NCBI GenBank assembly: GCA_016704305.1
Contig: JADJAL010000008.1
Location: 1-64,000 of the forward strand
Direction of reading: 5' to 3'
Source of the DNA: Haliea sp.
Lineage (GTDB): Bacteria > Pseudomonadota > Gammaproteobacteria > Pseudomonadales > Halieaceae
DNA length: 64,000 nt
In this document: piece by piece, positions 22,295 to 34,332 of the stretch
Layout: every line of letters starts with the position of its first letter
Numbering within the stretch: the first letter of the stretch is position 1
Position numbers and translations under genes: made by a program
Notes under the pieces: model-generated
What the model was told of the DNA's origin: nothing
The model's input: only the letters and a program-made list of their open reading frames with translations
Database searches by the model: none

Positions 22295-23445
22295 GACTGA
22301 CCCGCGACGATATCCGTGAGCTTGGCGCGCCCGATATGACGCTGGCCGTGCTGGGCCTGTCCCTGTTGCTGGTGGGCCTGGTGGCAATCTCCTCCGCGTC
22401 CATCGAATACGCCGAATGGCACTTCCAGAATGCCTGGTACCACAGCCAGCGCCATTTCATTTACCTGGTGGCGGCGATCGTTGCGGCGGCGGCGTGCTAC
22501 AGCGTGAAGACCGAGTTCTGGCAGGCCAGTGGCTGGTGGTGGTTGTTCGCATCGTTGGCGCTGCTGATTCTGGTGCTGATTCCCGGCGTCGGTCGCGAAG
22601 TGAACGGCAGCCAGCGCTGGTTGCCGCTCGGTCCGTTCACGCTGCAGCCCTCCGAATTTGCCAAGCTCGCCATTGTCATTTACCTGGCCGGCTATATGGT
22701 ACGCCGTGAACATGAAGTGCGGCACAAGTGGCAGGGTTTCCTCAAGCCGATGACCGTGTTGTTCGCAACCACCCTGTTGCTGATGATCGAACCCGACTTT
22801 GGCGCGACAGTGATTGTCGCGGCGACCGCGTTTGGCATGCTGTTCATGGCCGGTGTCAAGGTCGGGCACTTCATGGTCGTCGTCCTCGGCGCGCTGGGCG
22901 CACTGCTGGTGCTGGTGATCTCCGAACCCTACCGGGTCAAACGCCTGACGGCCTACACCGATCCCTGGGCCGATCCCTACGACACCGGCTTCCAGTTGAC
23001 GCAATCGCTGATCGCGTTCGGGCGCGGCGAGTGGACCGGCGTCGGCCTCGGCAACAGCGTGCAGAAGCTGTTCTACCTGCCGGAGGCGCACACCGATTTC
23101 GTCTTCTCCATCTGGGCAGAGGAAACCGGCTTCCTCGGCGCGGTAACGGTGATCGCGCTGTTCGGCGCCCTGATCGGCAGGATCCTGTGGACGGGCCTGC
23201 GTGCACTGCGGGCTGAGAATTCATTTGGCGCCTACATTTGCTACGGCGTTGCGCTGGTGTTTTCCGGCCAGGCCTTCGTCAACATGGGGGTGAGCTCGGG
23301 CCTGCTGCCCACCAAGGGCTTGACCCTGCCGTTTGTCAGCTACGGCGGCACCAGCCTGATTGTGTGCTGCGCGATGCTGGGCCTGGTGCTGCGCATCGAC
23401 CGCGATATCCGCATACCGTCACCCAACCGGAGCCAGGCGTCATGA
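22291..23445 (+). CDS. ftsW: Septal peptidoglycan glycosyltransferase FtsW
   Basis: A SEDS-family polytopic membrane protein that polymerises lipid II at the septum with FtsI. The 384 residues show about ten hydrophobic spans. The conserved periplasmic stretch PEAHTDFVFSIWAEE carries the catalytic-site aspartate, and GVSSGLLPTKGLTLPFVSYGG is the C-terminal signature. Its start overlaps murD and its end overlaps murG, both by four bases. Confidence 0.97.
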   Translation: MRLTRDDIRELGAPDMTLAVLGLSLLLVGLVAISSASIEYAEWHFQNAWYHSQRHFIYLVAAIVAAAACYSVKTEFWQASGWWWLFASLALLILVLIPGVGREVNGSQRWLPLGPFTLQPSEFAKLAIVIYLAGYMVRREHEVRHKWQGFLKPMTVLFATTLLLMIEPDFGATVIVAATAFGMLFMAGVKVGHFMVVVLGALGALLVLVISEPYRVKRLTAYTDPWADPYDTGFQLTQSLIAFGRGEWTGVGLGNSVQKLFYLPEAHTDFVFSIWAEETGFLGAVTVIALFGALIGRILWTGLRALRAENSFGAYICYGVALVFSGQAFVNMGVSSGLLPTKGLTLPFVSYGGTSLIVCCAMLGLVLRIDRDIRIPSPNRSQAS

Positions 23446-24551
23446 CGGCTGCCACACCCGTGGGGTTGAAACCGTTAGTGTTGATGATGGCCGGTGGCAC
23501 CGGTGGCCATGTGTACCCCGCACTCGCGGTGGCGACGGAGTTGCTCGCGCGCGGCTACCGCGTGGAGTGGGTGGGGACGGCACGCGGGCTTGAGCATCGC
23601 GTCGTGCCCGCTGCTGGCATCACCCTGCACTGCCTCGCCGTGCGCGGGGTGCGCGGCAAGAATAGTGTGGACAGGCTGTTGGCGCTGCTGTCCCTGCTGG
23701 TGGCTTCCCTGCAGGCGCTGTGGCTGGTTTTTCGCCGCGCGCCCGGTTGTGTCGTCGGCATGGGCGGCTATGTGGCGGGCCCTGCTGGCGTGGCGGCGTG
23801 GCTGTTGCGCAAGCCGCTGCTGATCCACGAGCAGAACGCGGTGGCGGGCACCACCAATCGCATGCTGGCGCCGCTGGCGACCACCGTCGTTGCCGGTTTC
23901 CCCGGTGCCTTTGGCGGCAACGTCGCCTTCAGTGTTCTCGGCAATCCGGTGCGCCGCGAGCTGCTGCAGGCGCGTGCGGATAATCATTACGACTACCGCG
24001 GCCAGCGTCCGCTGCACTTGCTGGTGCTCGGCGGCAGCCTCGGCGCACAGCCGATCAACGAGGTGGTGCCGTCAGCGGTGCGCGAGCTGGTACAGCAGGG
24101 CGCCGCAATCGAGGTGCGACACCAGAGCGGCGCCGGGCATGACGCGGGCGTGCGACAGCACTACGGGGAATTGTTGCAGCAGGGTGTGCAGGTCGCGCCG
24201 TTTATCGAGGACATGGCGGCGGCGTATGCCTGGGCCGACCTGGTTCTGTGCCGCTGTGGTGCATTGACCATAGCCGAACTTTGCGTGATGGGCCGCCCGG
24301 CTATTTTGGTGCCGCTGCCGCACGCGATCGACGATCACCAGACGGCCAACGCGCGCGCGCTGACGGACTGTGGCGGCGGCGTGTTGCTGCGCCAGAATGA
24401 GATGACGGTGGCAGCGGTGCACGCCCTGCTGCAGGAATTGGCTGGCGATGCTGCGCGCTTGTCCGCGATGGCTGCCGCCGCCTTCAACGCGGCGACGCCG
24501 GATGCCGCCGAGCGCGTCAGCGACTGCTGCGAGGAGCTGCTGTATGCCTGA
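23442..24551 (+). CDS. murG: UDP-GlcNAc:lipid I GlcNAc-transferase MurG
   Basis: Peripheral inner-membrane GT28 glycosyltransferase converting lipid I to lipid II. The first G-loop MMAGGTGGHVYPALA lies near 16-30, IHEQNAVAGTTNRML near 128 and VLGGSLGAQPINE near 195. The acceptor/donor segment CRCGALTIAEL near 270 is also typical, with Cys in place of the more common Ser. 369 residues. ATG 23442 overlaps the ftsW stop; the open frame further upstream is inside ftsW. Confidence 0.96.
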   Translation: MTAATPVGLKPLVLMMAGGTGGHVYPALAVATELLARGYRVEWVGTARGLEHRVVPAAGITLHCLAVRGVRGKNSVDRLLALLSLLVASLQALWLVFRRAPGCVVGMGGYVAGPAGVAAWLLRKPLLIHEQNAVAGTTNRMLAPLATTVVAGFPGAFGGNVAFSVLGNPVRRELLQARADNHYDYRGQRPLHLLVLGGSLGAQPINEVVPSAVRELVQQGAAIEVRHQSGAGHDAGVRQHYGELLQQGVQVAPFIEDMAAAYAWADLVLCRCGALTIAELCVMGRPAILVPLPHAIDDHQTANARALTDCGGGVLLRQNEMTVAAVHALLQELAGDAARLSAMAAAAFNAATPDAAERVSDCCEELLYA

Positions 24552-25983
24552 TCGCGGCATTGCCTTGCGTCTCCCGGAAATGCGCCGCATCCGCCGCATC
24601 CACATGATCGGCATCGGCGGTTCCGGGATGAGTGGTATCGCCGAGGTGCTGTTCAATCTCGGCTACGATGTGGCGGGTTCCGACCTGCGTGGCAGCGCGG
24701 TCACGGAGCGCCTCGCGCAGCGCGGCGTCGAGATATTCATCGGCCATGCGGCGGACAATGTCGGCAGCGCCGACGTGGTGGTGTCCTCCAGCGCCGTTGA
24801 TGAAGCCAACCCTGAAGTGATCGCTGCACGCGCCGCGCGTATTCCGGTGGTGCGGCGCGCGGAAATGCTGGCTGAGCTGATGCGCTACCGCCACGGCATC
24901 GCGGTCGCGGGCACCCATGGCAAGACCACCACCACCAGCCTGATCGCCGCGATTTTTGGCGAGGCGGGACTCGACCCCACGTTCATCATCGGCGGGCTGG
25001 TGAACAGCATCGGCAGCAATGCGCAACTCGGTGCCGGGCGCATCCTGATCGCTGAAGCCGACGAGAGCGATGCGTCCTTCCTGCACCTGCAACCGATGGT
25101 CACCGTGGTGACCAATATCGAAGCGGACCACATGGAAACCTACGGCGGGGACTTCGCCGTGCTGCGGCGCACCTTTCTGGAATTTCTGCACAACCTGCCG
25201 TTCTACGGCATCGCTGTTCTGTGTATCGATGATCCGGTGGTGCGCGGATTGCTGCCGGATATTTCCCGCCAGGTGATTACCTATGGCATCTCAGACGATG
25301 CCGATTACCGCATCACGAATATCCAGCGCAACGGTCTCAGCACCGCGTTTGTCGTGCAACGGCCGGGTGATGCCGAGCCGCTGGCCATCAACCTGAATAT
25401 GCCCGGCACGCACAATGTACTGAATGCCACCGCGGCTGTGGTGGTCGCCTGCGATGAAGGCTTGCCGGATGCCGCCATGCAGCGCGGCCTCGCCGGCTTT
25501 GCCGGTGTCGGCCGACGTTTTACCCGGCTCGGTGAACTCAACTTTCCGGGCGGCAAGGCAGAGCTGGTCGATGACTACGGCCACCACCCCACCGAAGTGC
25601 GCGCGACGCTGGAATCGATTCGCCAGGCCTGGCCGTCGCGCCGCGTGGTGATGGTGTACCAGCCGCATCGCTACACGCGCACGCGCGATCTGTACGAGGA
25701 TTTCGTCGCGGTGCTGTCGGGTTGCGATGTGTTGGTACTGCTGGATGTGTATCCCGCCGGTGAAGCCGCGATCCCCGGCGCTGACAGCCGCAGCCTCACC
25801 CGCAGCATACGCCAGCGCGGGCAGCTGGAACCGATCTTCGCCGAGCGCATCGACGACGTGCCCGAGTTGCTCAGCGCCCTGGTGCAGGACGGCGACGTCA
25901 TCGTCACCCAGGGCGCTGGCAACGTGTCGCGCCTGGCGCAGGACCTGAGCACGCTGTATCTCAAACAGGGAACGCTGATATGA
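24544..25983 (+). CDS. murC: UDP-MurNAc:L-Ala ligase MurC
   Basis: Adds L-alanine to UDP-MurNAc, the first peptide step. RRIHMIGIGGSGMSGIAEVL is the N-terminal nucleotide loop, GTHGKTTTTS near 123 the ATP loop, and DDYGHHPTEV marks the C-terminal domain. 479 residues. ATG 24544 has GAGGAG upstream at about 24531 and lies inside the end of murG (8-base overlap). ddlB overlaps the stop by ATGA. Confidence 0.97.
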   Translation: MPDRGIALRLPEMRRIRRIHMIGIGGSGMSGIAEVLFNLGYDVAGSDLRGSAVTERLAQRGVEIFIGHAADNVGSADVVVSSSAVDEANPEVIAARAARIPVVRRAEMLAELMRYRHGIAVAGTHGKTTTTSLIAAIFGEAGLDPTFIIGGLVNSIGSNAQLGAGRILIAEADESDASFLHLQPMVTVVTNIEADHMETYGGDFAVLRRTFLEFLHNLPFYGIAVLCIDDPVVRGLLPDISRQVITYGISDDADYRITNIQRNGLSTAFVVQRPGDAEPLAINLNMPGTHNVLNATAAVVVACDEGLPDAAMQRGLAGFAGVGRRFTRLGELNFPGGKAELVDDYGHHPTEVRATLESIRQAWPSRRVVMVYQPHRYTRTRDLYEDFVAVLSGCDVLVLLDVYPAGEAAIPGADSRSLTRSIRQRGQLEPIFAERIDDVPELLSALVQDGDVIVTQGAGNVSRLAQDLSTLYLKQGTLI

Positions 25984-26903
25984 GCCTGGAATCGTTGCGC
26001 GAAGGAAAGATCGCGGTGCTGCTGGGCGGCAACTCGGCAGAGCGCGCGGTCTCGCTGAACAGCGGCAAGACGGTGATCGACGCGTTGCAGACGCTGGGCA
26101 TGCAGGTCGTCGCGGTGGACCCGGCAGAGCCGGACTGGGCGGCGCAGCTCGCCGGCGCGAGCCTGGCGTTCATCGTGCTGCACGGCCCCGGTGGCGAGGA
26201 CGGCAGCATGCAGGGCGCGCTGCAGACGCTGGGTATTCCTTACACGGGTTCCGGCGTGCTCGGTTCCGCGCTGGCCATGGACAAAAAGCGAGCGAAGCAA
26301 TTGTGGCAGGGCATCGAGCTGCCGACCGCCGGTTTCACCACACTGGCCAAGGACAGCGACTGGCAGGGCGTGATCGACCGCTTCGGCAAGGTGTTCGTCA
26401 AACCCGCCTGCGAGGGCTCGAGCATCGGCATGAGCTCTGCAAACACTGCAGAAGCGTTGCGCGCCTCGTATGAGCTGGCCAGCCAGTATGCGGGCGAAGT
26501 GCTGGCGGAACAGTTTATTGCCGGACCCGAGTACACGGTGGCGATCCTGGGCGATCGCGCGCTGCCGTCAATACGCCTGGAGACCGACAACGAGTTTTAC
26601 GATTACGAGGCGAAGTACATCTCCGACGACACACGCTACCACTGTCCCAGCGGCCTGTCGGCAAGCGAAGAGGCGGAAATCGCCGCGTTGTCGCTGCGCG
26701 CTTTCCGTTCGCTGGGCTGCGCCGTGTGGGGGCGTGTCGATGTGATGCGCGATGCCGCCGGGCGTTTCTTCGTGCTGGAAGTGAATACCGTGCCGGGCAT
26801 GACATCCCACAGCCTGGTGCCAATGGCCGCTGCAGCCACGGGCATGGCAATTCCGGCCCTGGTGCAGCGCATCGTGGAATTGAGCCTTGGGGAGGTGACC
26901 TGA
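25980..26903 (+). CDS. ddlB: D-alanine--D-alanine ligase
   Basis: ATP-grasp enzyme making the D-Ala-D-Ala used by MurF. 307 residues (E. coli DdlB 306). LLGGNSAERAVSLNSG lies at the N-terminus and VKPACEGSSIGM in the ATP-grasp fold. The C-terminal FFVLEVNTVPGMTSHSLVP carries metal ligands. It overlaps murC by four bases, and the ribosome-binding site for ftsQ (GGGGAGG) lies in its last codons. Confidence 0.97.
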   Translation: MSLESLREGKIAVLLGGNSAERAVSLNSGKTVIDALQTLGMQVVAVDPAEPDWAAQLAGASLAFIVLHGPGGEDGSMQGALQTLGIPYTGSGVLGSALAMDKKRAKQLWQGIELPTAGFTTLAKDSDWQGVIDRFGKVFVKPACEGSSIGMSSANTAEALRASYELASQYAGEVLAEQFIAGPEYTVAILGDRALPSIRLETDNEFYDYEAKYISDDTRYHCPSGLSASEEAEIAALSLRAFRSLGCAVWGRVDVMRDAAGRFFVLEVNTVPGMTSHSLVPMAAAATGMAIPALVQRIVELSLGEVT

Positions 26904-26904
26904 T

Positions 26905-27804
26905 ATGGCGGGAATATTGCGCAGGGCCGGTGCAGACGCGGGCAAACGGCCGGCTCGCAGGGACACGCGGCAGGAGCCGCCGAAGAAATCCGTGAAAGCG
27001 CGCGGTCGCCGCGTGCAGCACGGCGCCACCCGCAATCCTGTGGCGCGGGAGAAAACGGTAGAGGGGGGGAAGGTCGCCATCCCCTCGGTCTGGCTGAACC
27101 GGCTGTTGATCCTGCTCGGCGCGGCGGTGGTGCTTACCGCAGGCATCAAGGCGTTCGTGACCGTGCAGAGCCTGCCGGTACAGCGCATCAGCGTCACCGG
27201 CGAGCTGGAGCACACGCAGGCGCAGCTGGTGCAGGACATCGTGCAACCCGGGCTTGTCGGCGGCTTCCTGAACGCTGACCTCAAGCAGATTCAACGGCAA
27301 CTGGAAGGATTGCCCTGGATATATGAAGCCAACGTGCGGCGCAAGTGGCCGAACGCGTTGGAGATCCATGTGGTGGAGGAGCTGCCTATCGCCCGCTGGG
27401 GACAGGATGGCTTCCTCAATCATGAAGGCGGGGTATTCCACTCCGATAAAGAGGGTGACTGGGAGTCGCTGCCGCGACTGCAGGGCTCCGGCGATTCCGC
27501 CCGGTCAATGGTGCAGAAATACCAGCGACTGGTGGAGATCCTGGCACCGTTCAATCTGGCGGTGGAGCAACTCACCGAGGATGAACGGGGGCAGTTGGAA
27601 GTGGTGCTGGCGGGCGGCATGCAGCTAAACCTCGGCAGCGACAGGTTCCTTGAGCGCATGCATCGCTTTGTGGAGATCTATCGCAACGAGCTGTCCGCCC
27701 GGCAGGCAGACGTGGCACGCGTGGATTTGCGTTACGAGAACGGCATTGCCGTAGCGTTTAAAGAGCCGACACAGGCAGACCCGTCAAGCGTGGCGGGAAT
27801 ATAA
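26905..27804 (+). CDS. ftsQ: Cell division protein FtsQ
   Basis: A bitopic divisome protein that links early and late division proteins through FtsB/FtsL. The 299 residues start with a long basic cytoplasmic tail of about 60 residues, rich in Arg and Lys. A membrane span follows (about 66-86), then the periplasmic POTRA domain (QRISVTGELEHTQAQLVQ) and the beta domain with RKWPNALEIHVVEELPIARW. It starts one base after the ddlB stop. Confidence 0.95.
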   Translation: MAGILRRAGADAGKRPARRDTRQEPPKKSVKARGRRVQHGATRNPVAREKTVEGGKVAIPSVWLNRLLILLGAAVVLTAGIKAFVTVQSLPVQRISVTGELEHTQAQLVQDIVQPGLVGGFLNADLKQIQRQLEGLPWIYEANVRRKWPNALEIHVVEELPIARWGQDGFLNHEGGVFHSDKEGDWESLPRLQGSGDSARSMVQKYQRLVEILAPFNLAVEQLTEDERGQLEVVLAGGMQLNLGSDRFLERMHRFVEIYRNELSARQADVARVDLRYENGIAVAFKEPTQADPSSVAGI

Positions 27805-27837
27805 CAATGCAGTCAAATGTGAATGGGAGACACTGGC

Positions 27838-29079
27838 ATGGCCAGCGCGCAGGATAAAAAGTTGATTGTGGGCCTCGACATCGGCACCTCCAAGGTGGTG
27901 GCGATCGTGGGCGAAATCGGTGCCGACGGCAGCATCGAAATCGTCGGTATTGGCTCCAATCCGTCCAAGGGCATGAAGAAGGGCGTGGTGGTCAACATCG
28001 AGTCCACCGTGCAGTCCATACAGCGCGCCGTCGAGGAGGCTGAACTGATGGCGGGGTGCCAGATTCACTCGGTCTACGTGGGGATCGCCGGCAGCCATAT
28101 TCGCAGCCTCAATTCGCACGGCATCGTGGCCATCAAGGACAAGGAGGTGTACCGCGCCGACCTGGAGCGCGTCATCGACGCGGCGCAGGCTGTTGCGATT
28201 CCGGCTGACCAGAAGATCCTGCACATCCTGCCGCAGGAATACATCATCGACAACCAGGAGGGCATCAAGGAGCCGCTGGGCATGTCCGGCGTGCGCCTGG
28301 AGGCGAAGGTGCACCTGGTCACCTGTGCGGTGAACGCCGCGCAGAATATCGAGAAATGCATCCGTCGCTGCGGCCTCGAGGTGGAGGAAATCATCCTCGA
28401 ACAACTCGCGTCCAGCTACTCGGTGTTGACCGACGACGAGCGGGAATTGGGCGTCTGCCTGGTCGACATTGGTGGCGGCACCACTGACATCGCTATTTTC
28501 ACCGAAGGTTCAATTCGCCACACCGGGGTGATCCCGATCGCGGGCGACCAGGTCACCAACGACATCGCGATGGCGCTGCGCACGCCGACGCAGCACGCCG
28601 AGGAAATCAAGATCAAATATGCCTGCGCGCTGACCCAGCTGGCCGGCGCGGACGACACCATCAAAGTGCCCAGTGTTGGCGATCGCCCGCCGCGCGACCT
28701 GTCGCGGCAGTCGCTGGCCGAGGTGGTGGAGCCGCGCTACGACGAACTGTTCACGCTCGTGCAGGCGGAACTGCGGCGCAGCGGCTACGAGGATATGGTG
28801 CCGGCGGGTGTCGTCCTGACCGGCGGCACCGCCAAGATGGAAGGGGTGGTCGAGCTGGCCGAGGAAATTTTCCACATGCCGGTGCGCGTGGGCTACCCGC
28901 AAACTGTGCGCGGCCTGAACGACATCGTGCGCAATCCGATCTATGCCACCAGTGTCGGCTTGCTGCAATACGGATTGATGCTGCGACCGGAACACGCTGC
29001 GGGGTCTTCCGCCAAGTCAGGTCCGCCCTCCGAGGGTGTCTGGGGACGCGCGAAGGCGTGGTTGCAGAGCAATTTCTAA
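27838..29079 (+). CDS. ftsA: Cell division protein FtsA
   Basis: An actin-like ATPase that tethers FtsZ to the membrane. The 413 residues (E. coli 420) show GLDIGTSKVVAIVGE, the phosphate loop DIGGGTTDIAIF and the adenosine site VLTGGTAKMEGV. The C-terminal amphipathic helix GRAKAWLQSNF is the membrane anchor. ATG 27838 is chosen for its GGGAGA site at 27825-27830; the upstream in-frame ATG at 27823 lies before that site. Confidence 0.97.
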   Translation: MASAQDKKLIVGLDIGTSKVVAIVGEIGADGSIEIVGIGSNPSKGMKKGVVVNIESTVQSIQRAVEEAELMAGCQIHSVYVGIAGSHIRSLNSHGIVAIKDKEVYRADLERVIDAAQAVAIPADQKILHILPQEYIIDNQEGIKEPLGMSGVRLEAKVHLVTCAVNAAQNIEKCIRRCGLEVEEIILEQLASSYSVLTDDERELGVCLVDIGGGTTDIAIFTEGSIRHTGVIPIAGDQVTNDIAMALRTPTQHAEEIKIKYACALTQLAGADDTIKVPSVGDRPPRDLSRQSLAEVVEPRYDELFTLVQAELRRSGYEDMVPAGVVLTGGTAKMEGVVELAEEIFHMPVRVGYPQTVRGLNDIVRNPIYATSVGLLQYGLMLRPEHAAGSSAKSGPPSEGVWGRAKAWLQSNF

Positions 29080-29189
29080 CGGTTTTTGTGGTGGTGAATG
29101 TTGTTGTGTTTTTGTAGTGGGTTGTTGTGGGTTGTTGTGAAGGGGTTGCGTGCGAGCGCGGCGCGTCTAAATAAAAGGGGAGTAAGACC
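29080..29189 (+). other. G/T-rich leader between ftsA and ftsZ
   Basis: 110 bases, of which about 29081-29150 are almost only G and T on the coding strand, with repeated GTTGTTGTG and GGGTTGTTGTGG units. The ribosome-binding site AGGGGAG for ftsZ follows near 29176-29182. The RNA would be nearly free of C and A, hence poorly paired. In E. coli, promoters and an antisense RNA control ftsZ here; whether this tract is regulatory is not shown. Confidence 0.5.
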
Positions 29190-30350
29190 ATGTTTGAACT
29201 AATCGATACTGTTCCATCCAATGCAGTCATCAAAGTGATCGGTGTGGGTGGCGGCGGCGGCAACGCTGTCAAGCACATGATCGACAACCAGGTGGAAGGC
29301 GTGGATTTTATCTGCGCCAACACCGATGCCCAGGCGCTGTCGGATATTGCATCGAAGACGGTGCTGCAGCTCGGCGGTGACATCACCAAGGGTCTGGGCG
29401 CCGGCGCCAACCCGGAAATCGGCCGCGCGGCCGCGATGGAAGATCGCGACCGCATCGCCGACGCACTGCGCGGCGCCGATATGGTGTTCATCACCGCCGG
29501 CATGGGCGGTGGCACCGGCACCGGCGGCGCGCCGGTGGTGGCGGAGGTGGCGCGGGAGCTGGGTATCCTGACCGTTGCCGTGGTCACCCGGCCGTTTGCG
29601 TTTGAAGGCAAGAAGCGCCTGAACATCGCGCAGGAAGGCCTGGCGGAGCTGGCGCAGCATGTCGACTCACTCATCACCATTCCCAATGAGAAGCTGCTGG
29701 AAGTGCTGGGCAAGAACACCAGCCTGCTGGATGCCTTCCGCGAGGCCAACGACGTGTTGCTGGGCGCGGTGCAGGGGATCGCCGACCTGATCATTCGCCC
29801 CGGCATGATCAACGTCGACTTCGCCGACGTGCGCACCGTGATGTCGGAAATGGGCATGGCGATGATGGGTACAGGCTACGCCAAGGGTGAAAACCGTGCG
29901 CGCAAGGCGGCTGAGAAAGCGATCAGCAGCCCGCTGCTGGACGATATCGACCTGGCGGGTGCGCGCGGTATCCTGGTGAACATCACCGCCGGTTTTGACC
30001 TGTCACTGGGCGAGTTTTCCGAGGTGGGCGAAACCATCGAGGAGTTCGCATCCGAGGAGGCCACCGTGGTGGTGGGCACCGTGATCGACCCGACCATGAA
30101 GGAAGAAATCAAGGTGACTGTTGTTGCGACCGGCCTGGGCGGCGCTACCGTGCGCACCCAGCTGCAGATCGTGGAACCCGTGTCGAAGCCCGCTGTGATC
30201 GATCCTTCAGTTGAGCCGGACTACAGCACGTATGACCGGCCAGCGGCATTGCGCAACAAGGCGCATCGCTCAGTGGGGGCGGCTGGTGCTGGCAGCGGCA
30301 GCGAGGAGTACTTCGATATTCCGGCGTTTCTGCGTCGCCAGGCTGACTAG
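29190..30350 (+). CDS. ftsZ: Cell division protein FtsZ
   Basis: Tubulin-like GTPase that forms the Z-ring. 386 residues. Early GTP contacts IGVGGGGGNAVKHM lie near the N-terminus and the tubulin signature GGGTGTGGAPVVAEVA near 107. The C-terminal peptide YFDIPAFLRRQ, after a variable linker, is the docking site for FtsA and ZipA. ATG 29190 follows AGGGGAG. It is the last gene of the dcw run. Confidence 0.99.
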   Translation: MFELIDTVPSNAVIKVIGVGGGGGNAVKHMIDNQVEGVDFICANTDAQALSDIASKTVLQLGGDITKGLGAGANPEIGRAAAMEDRDRIADALRGADMVFITAGMGGGTGTGGAPVVAEVARELGILTVAVVTRPFAFEGKKRLNIAQEGLAELAQHVDSLITIPNEKLLEVLGKNTSLLDAFREANDVLLGAVQGIADLIIRPGMINVDFADVRTVMSEMGMAMMGTGYAKGENRARKAAEKAISSPLLDDIDLAGARGILVNITAGFDLSLGEFSEVGETIEEFASEEATVVVGTVIDPTMKEEIKVTVVATGLGGATVRTQLQIVEPVSKPAVIDPSVEPDYSTYDRPAALRNKAHRSVGAAGAGSGSEEYFDIPAFLRRQAD

Positions 30351-30575
30351 TCGGGCAATCGCTGACCCTGCTGTTCCCGCGCTGGCCTTGCGCCAGCGAT
30401 GACTCATCGGGAACAGACGGGCGACGCGTAGAGGATGACACCCTGTGCTGTGCCGCTCTGTGGGCGGCCGGCTCGGCAATCTCCGGCTGTGTCCCGGATA
30501 TGGTAATTTGCCACACTTTCTGGCATAGTCGCGCGCACTTCCCACGATTAATTCCTTGATACTGCTGAATAATTA
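30351..30575 (+). other. ftsZ-M23 spacer with compound inverted repeat; no lpxC
   Basis: A 225-base gap. CTGTTCCCG (30371-30379) pairs with CGGGAACAG (30408-30416), and an inner CGCTGGC/GCCAGCG stem (30380-30398) makes a branched hairpin without a U-run. It could end or process the dcw transcript. The gene normally here, lpxC, is absent in all frames. The last 40 bases are AT-rich and may hold the promoter of the next gene. Confidence 0.5.
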
Positions 30576-31517
30576 ATGAAAGTTATTTTGATTAGTCGCA
30601 AGCACGGCGGTTCCCGTTCCATTGAATTGGGCCGCTGGTCGCGTGCGCTGCTGTCACTGTGTTGTCTGGGATTGCCCATTGGCCTGGCGGCTTCCGGCTA
30701 TATCGCAGGCCAGGAGAGTGGCGCCAAGGCACTGCGCGGGGCGACACTGGACGCGCCGCAGGATGAGTCCACACAGCTGACCGAGCAGCAGAATGCGCTG
30801 AAAGACGAGGAAGCTCGCTTGAACCAGCGAAAATTACAGGCGATGACCCTCAACCTGGCGGAACTGGAGGCCAGGATGACCCGGCTGGATGCGCTGGGAC
30901 AGCACCTCACCGCAATGGCCGATCTGGAGCAGGGAGAATTCGATTTCAGCCAGCCTCCCGCCGTCGGTGGCCCGGTAGCGAGCGAGTTCAGCGGCGACTT
31001 TTCCTCTGGTGGTGTCGACGATGAAATGGACCGCTTCGCATCGCGCCTGGACGACCGCGAACAACAAATGGAGATGCTGGAATCCCTGCTGACCAACAGC
31101 AAATGGCAGGAGCAATCCTCTGTGGCGGGATCCCCGGTGAAAGGTGGTTACATGTCGTCCCGCTACGGCTGGCGTATCGACCCTATCACTGGCAAGCGGT
31201 CAATGCATACCGGCCTTGATTTTGCCGGCAAACCCGGTTCGGAGATTGTAACGGTCGCCTCGGGTGTGGTGACCTGGACCGGCAGGGATGGCGACTACGG
31301 CAATACGGTTGAGATCTCCCACGGGGATGATTACGTCACGCGCTATGCGCACAACAAGGAAATCCTGGTGCAGCCTGGCGATGTGGTGCGCAAGGGCGAA
31401 ACCATAGCCCTGATGGGCGCCAGTGGCCGCGCCACGGGCAACCACCTGCATTATGAAGTGTACAAGAACGGCCGTTCAGTCGACCCGGCCAGCTACGTGG
31501 CCCGCACCCAGCCCTGA
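30576..31517 (+). CDS. M23-family peptidoglycan endopeptidase, membrane anchored
   Basis: 313 residues. A short cytoplasmic tail and one span (about 24-44) are followed by a coiled coil (about 65-115), then a LytM/M23 domain. The zinc-site motifs are intact: HTGLDF, YAHN, and HLHYEVY near the end. It is predicted to hydrolyse or regulate periplasmic peptidoglycan crosslinks. A similar M23 gene lies just before secA in pseudomonads (there after lpxC), so the slot fits. An active enzyme is likely because both His motifs are kept. Confidence 0.9.
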   Translation: MKVILISRKHGGSRSIELGRWSRALLSLCCLGLPIGLAASGYIAGQESGAKALRGATLDAPQDESTQLTEQQNALKDEEARLNQRKLQAMTLNLAELEARMTRLDALGQHLTAMADLEQGEFDFSQPPAVGGPVASEFSGDFSSGGVDDEMDRFASRLDDREQQMEMLESLLTNSKWQEQSSVAGSPVKGGYMSSRYGWRIDPITGKRSMHTGLDFAGKPGSEIVTVASGVVTWTGRDGDYGNTVEISHGDDYVTRYAHNKEILVQPGDVVRKGETIALMGASGRATGNHLHYEVYKNGRSVDPASYVARTQP

Positions 31518-31594
31518 GCCACCCTGTTGCAGCGTTGTTCTCCTCGCCGGGCTACCTTGCGCGGTCTTCCCTATTTCAATTGCGATGAACCACC

Positions 31595-34331
<2,737 letters not shown>

Positions 34332-34332
34332 A

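Noticed and set aside
19847..22387. An 846-residue open frame antisense to mraY-murD-ftsW
   Set aside because: Spans several real genes on the other strand, is very rich in Arg, Gln and His, and has no recognisable motif.
29081..29150. G-quadruplex before ftsZ
   Set aside because: G-runs are too few and mostly shorter than three; the tract is simply G/T-rich.
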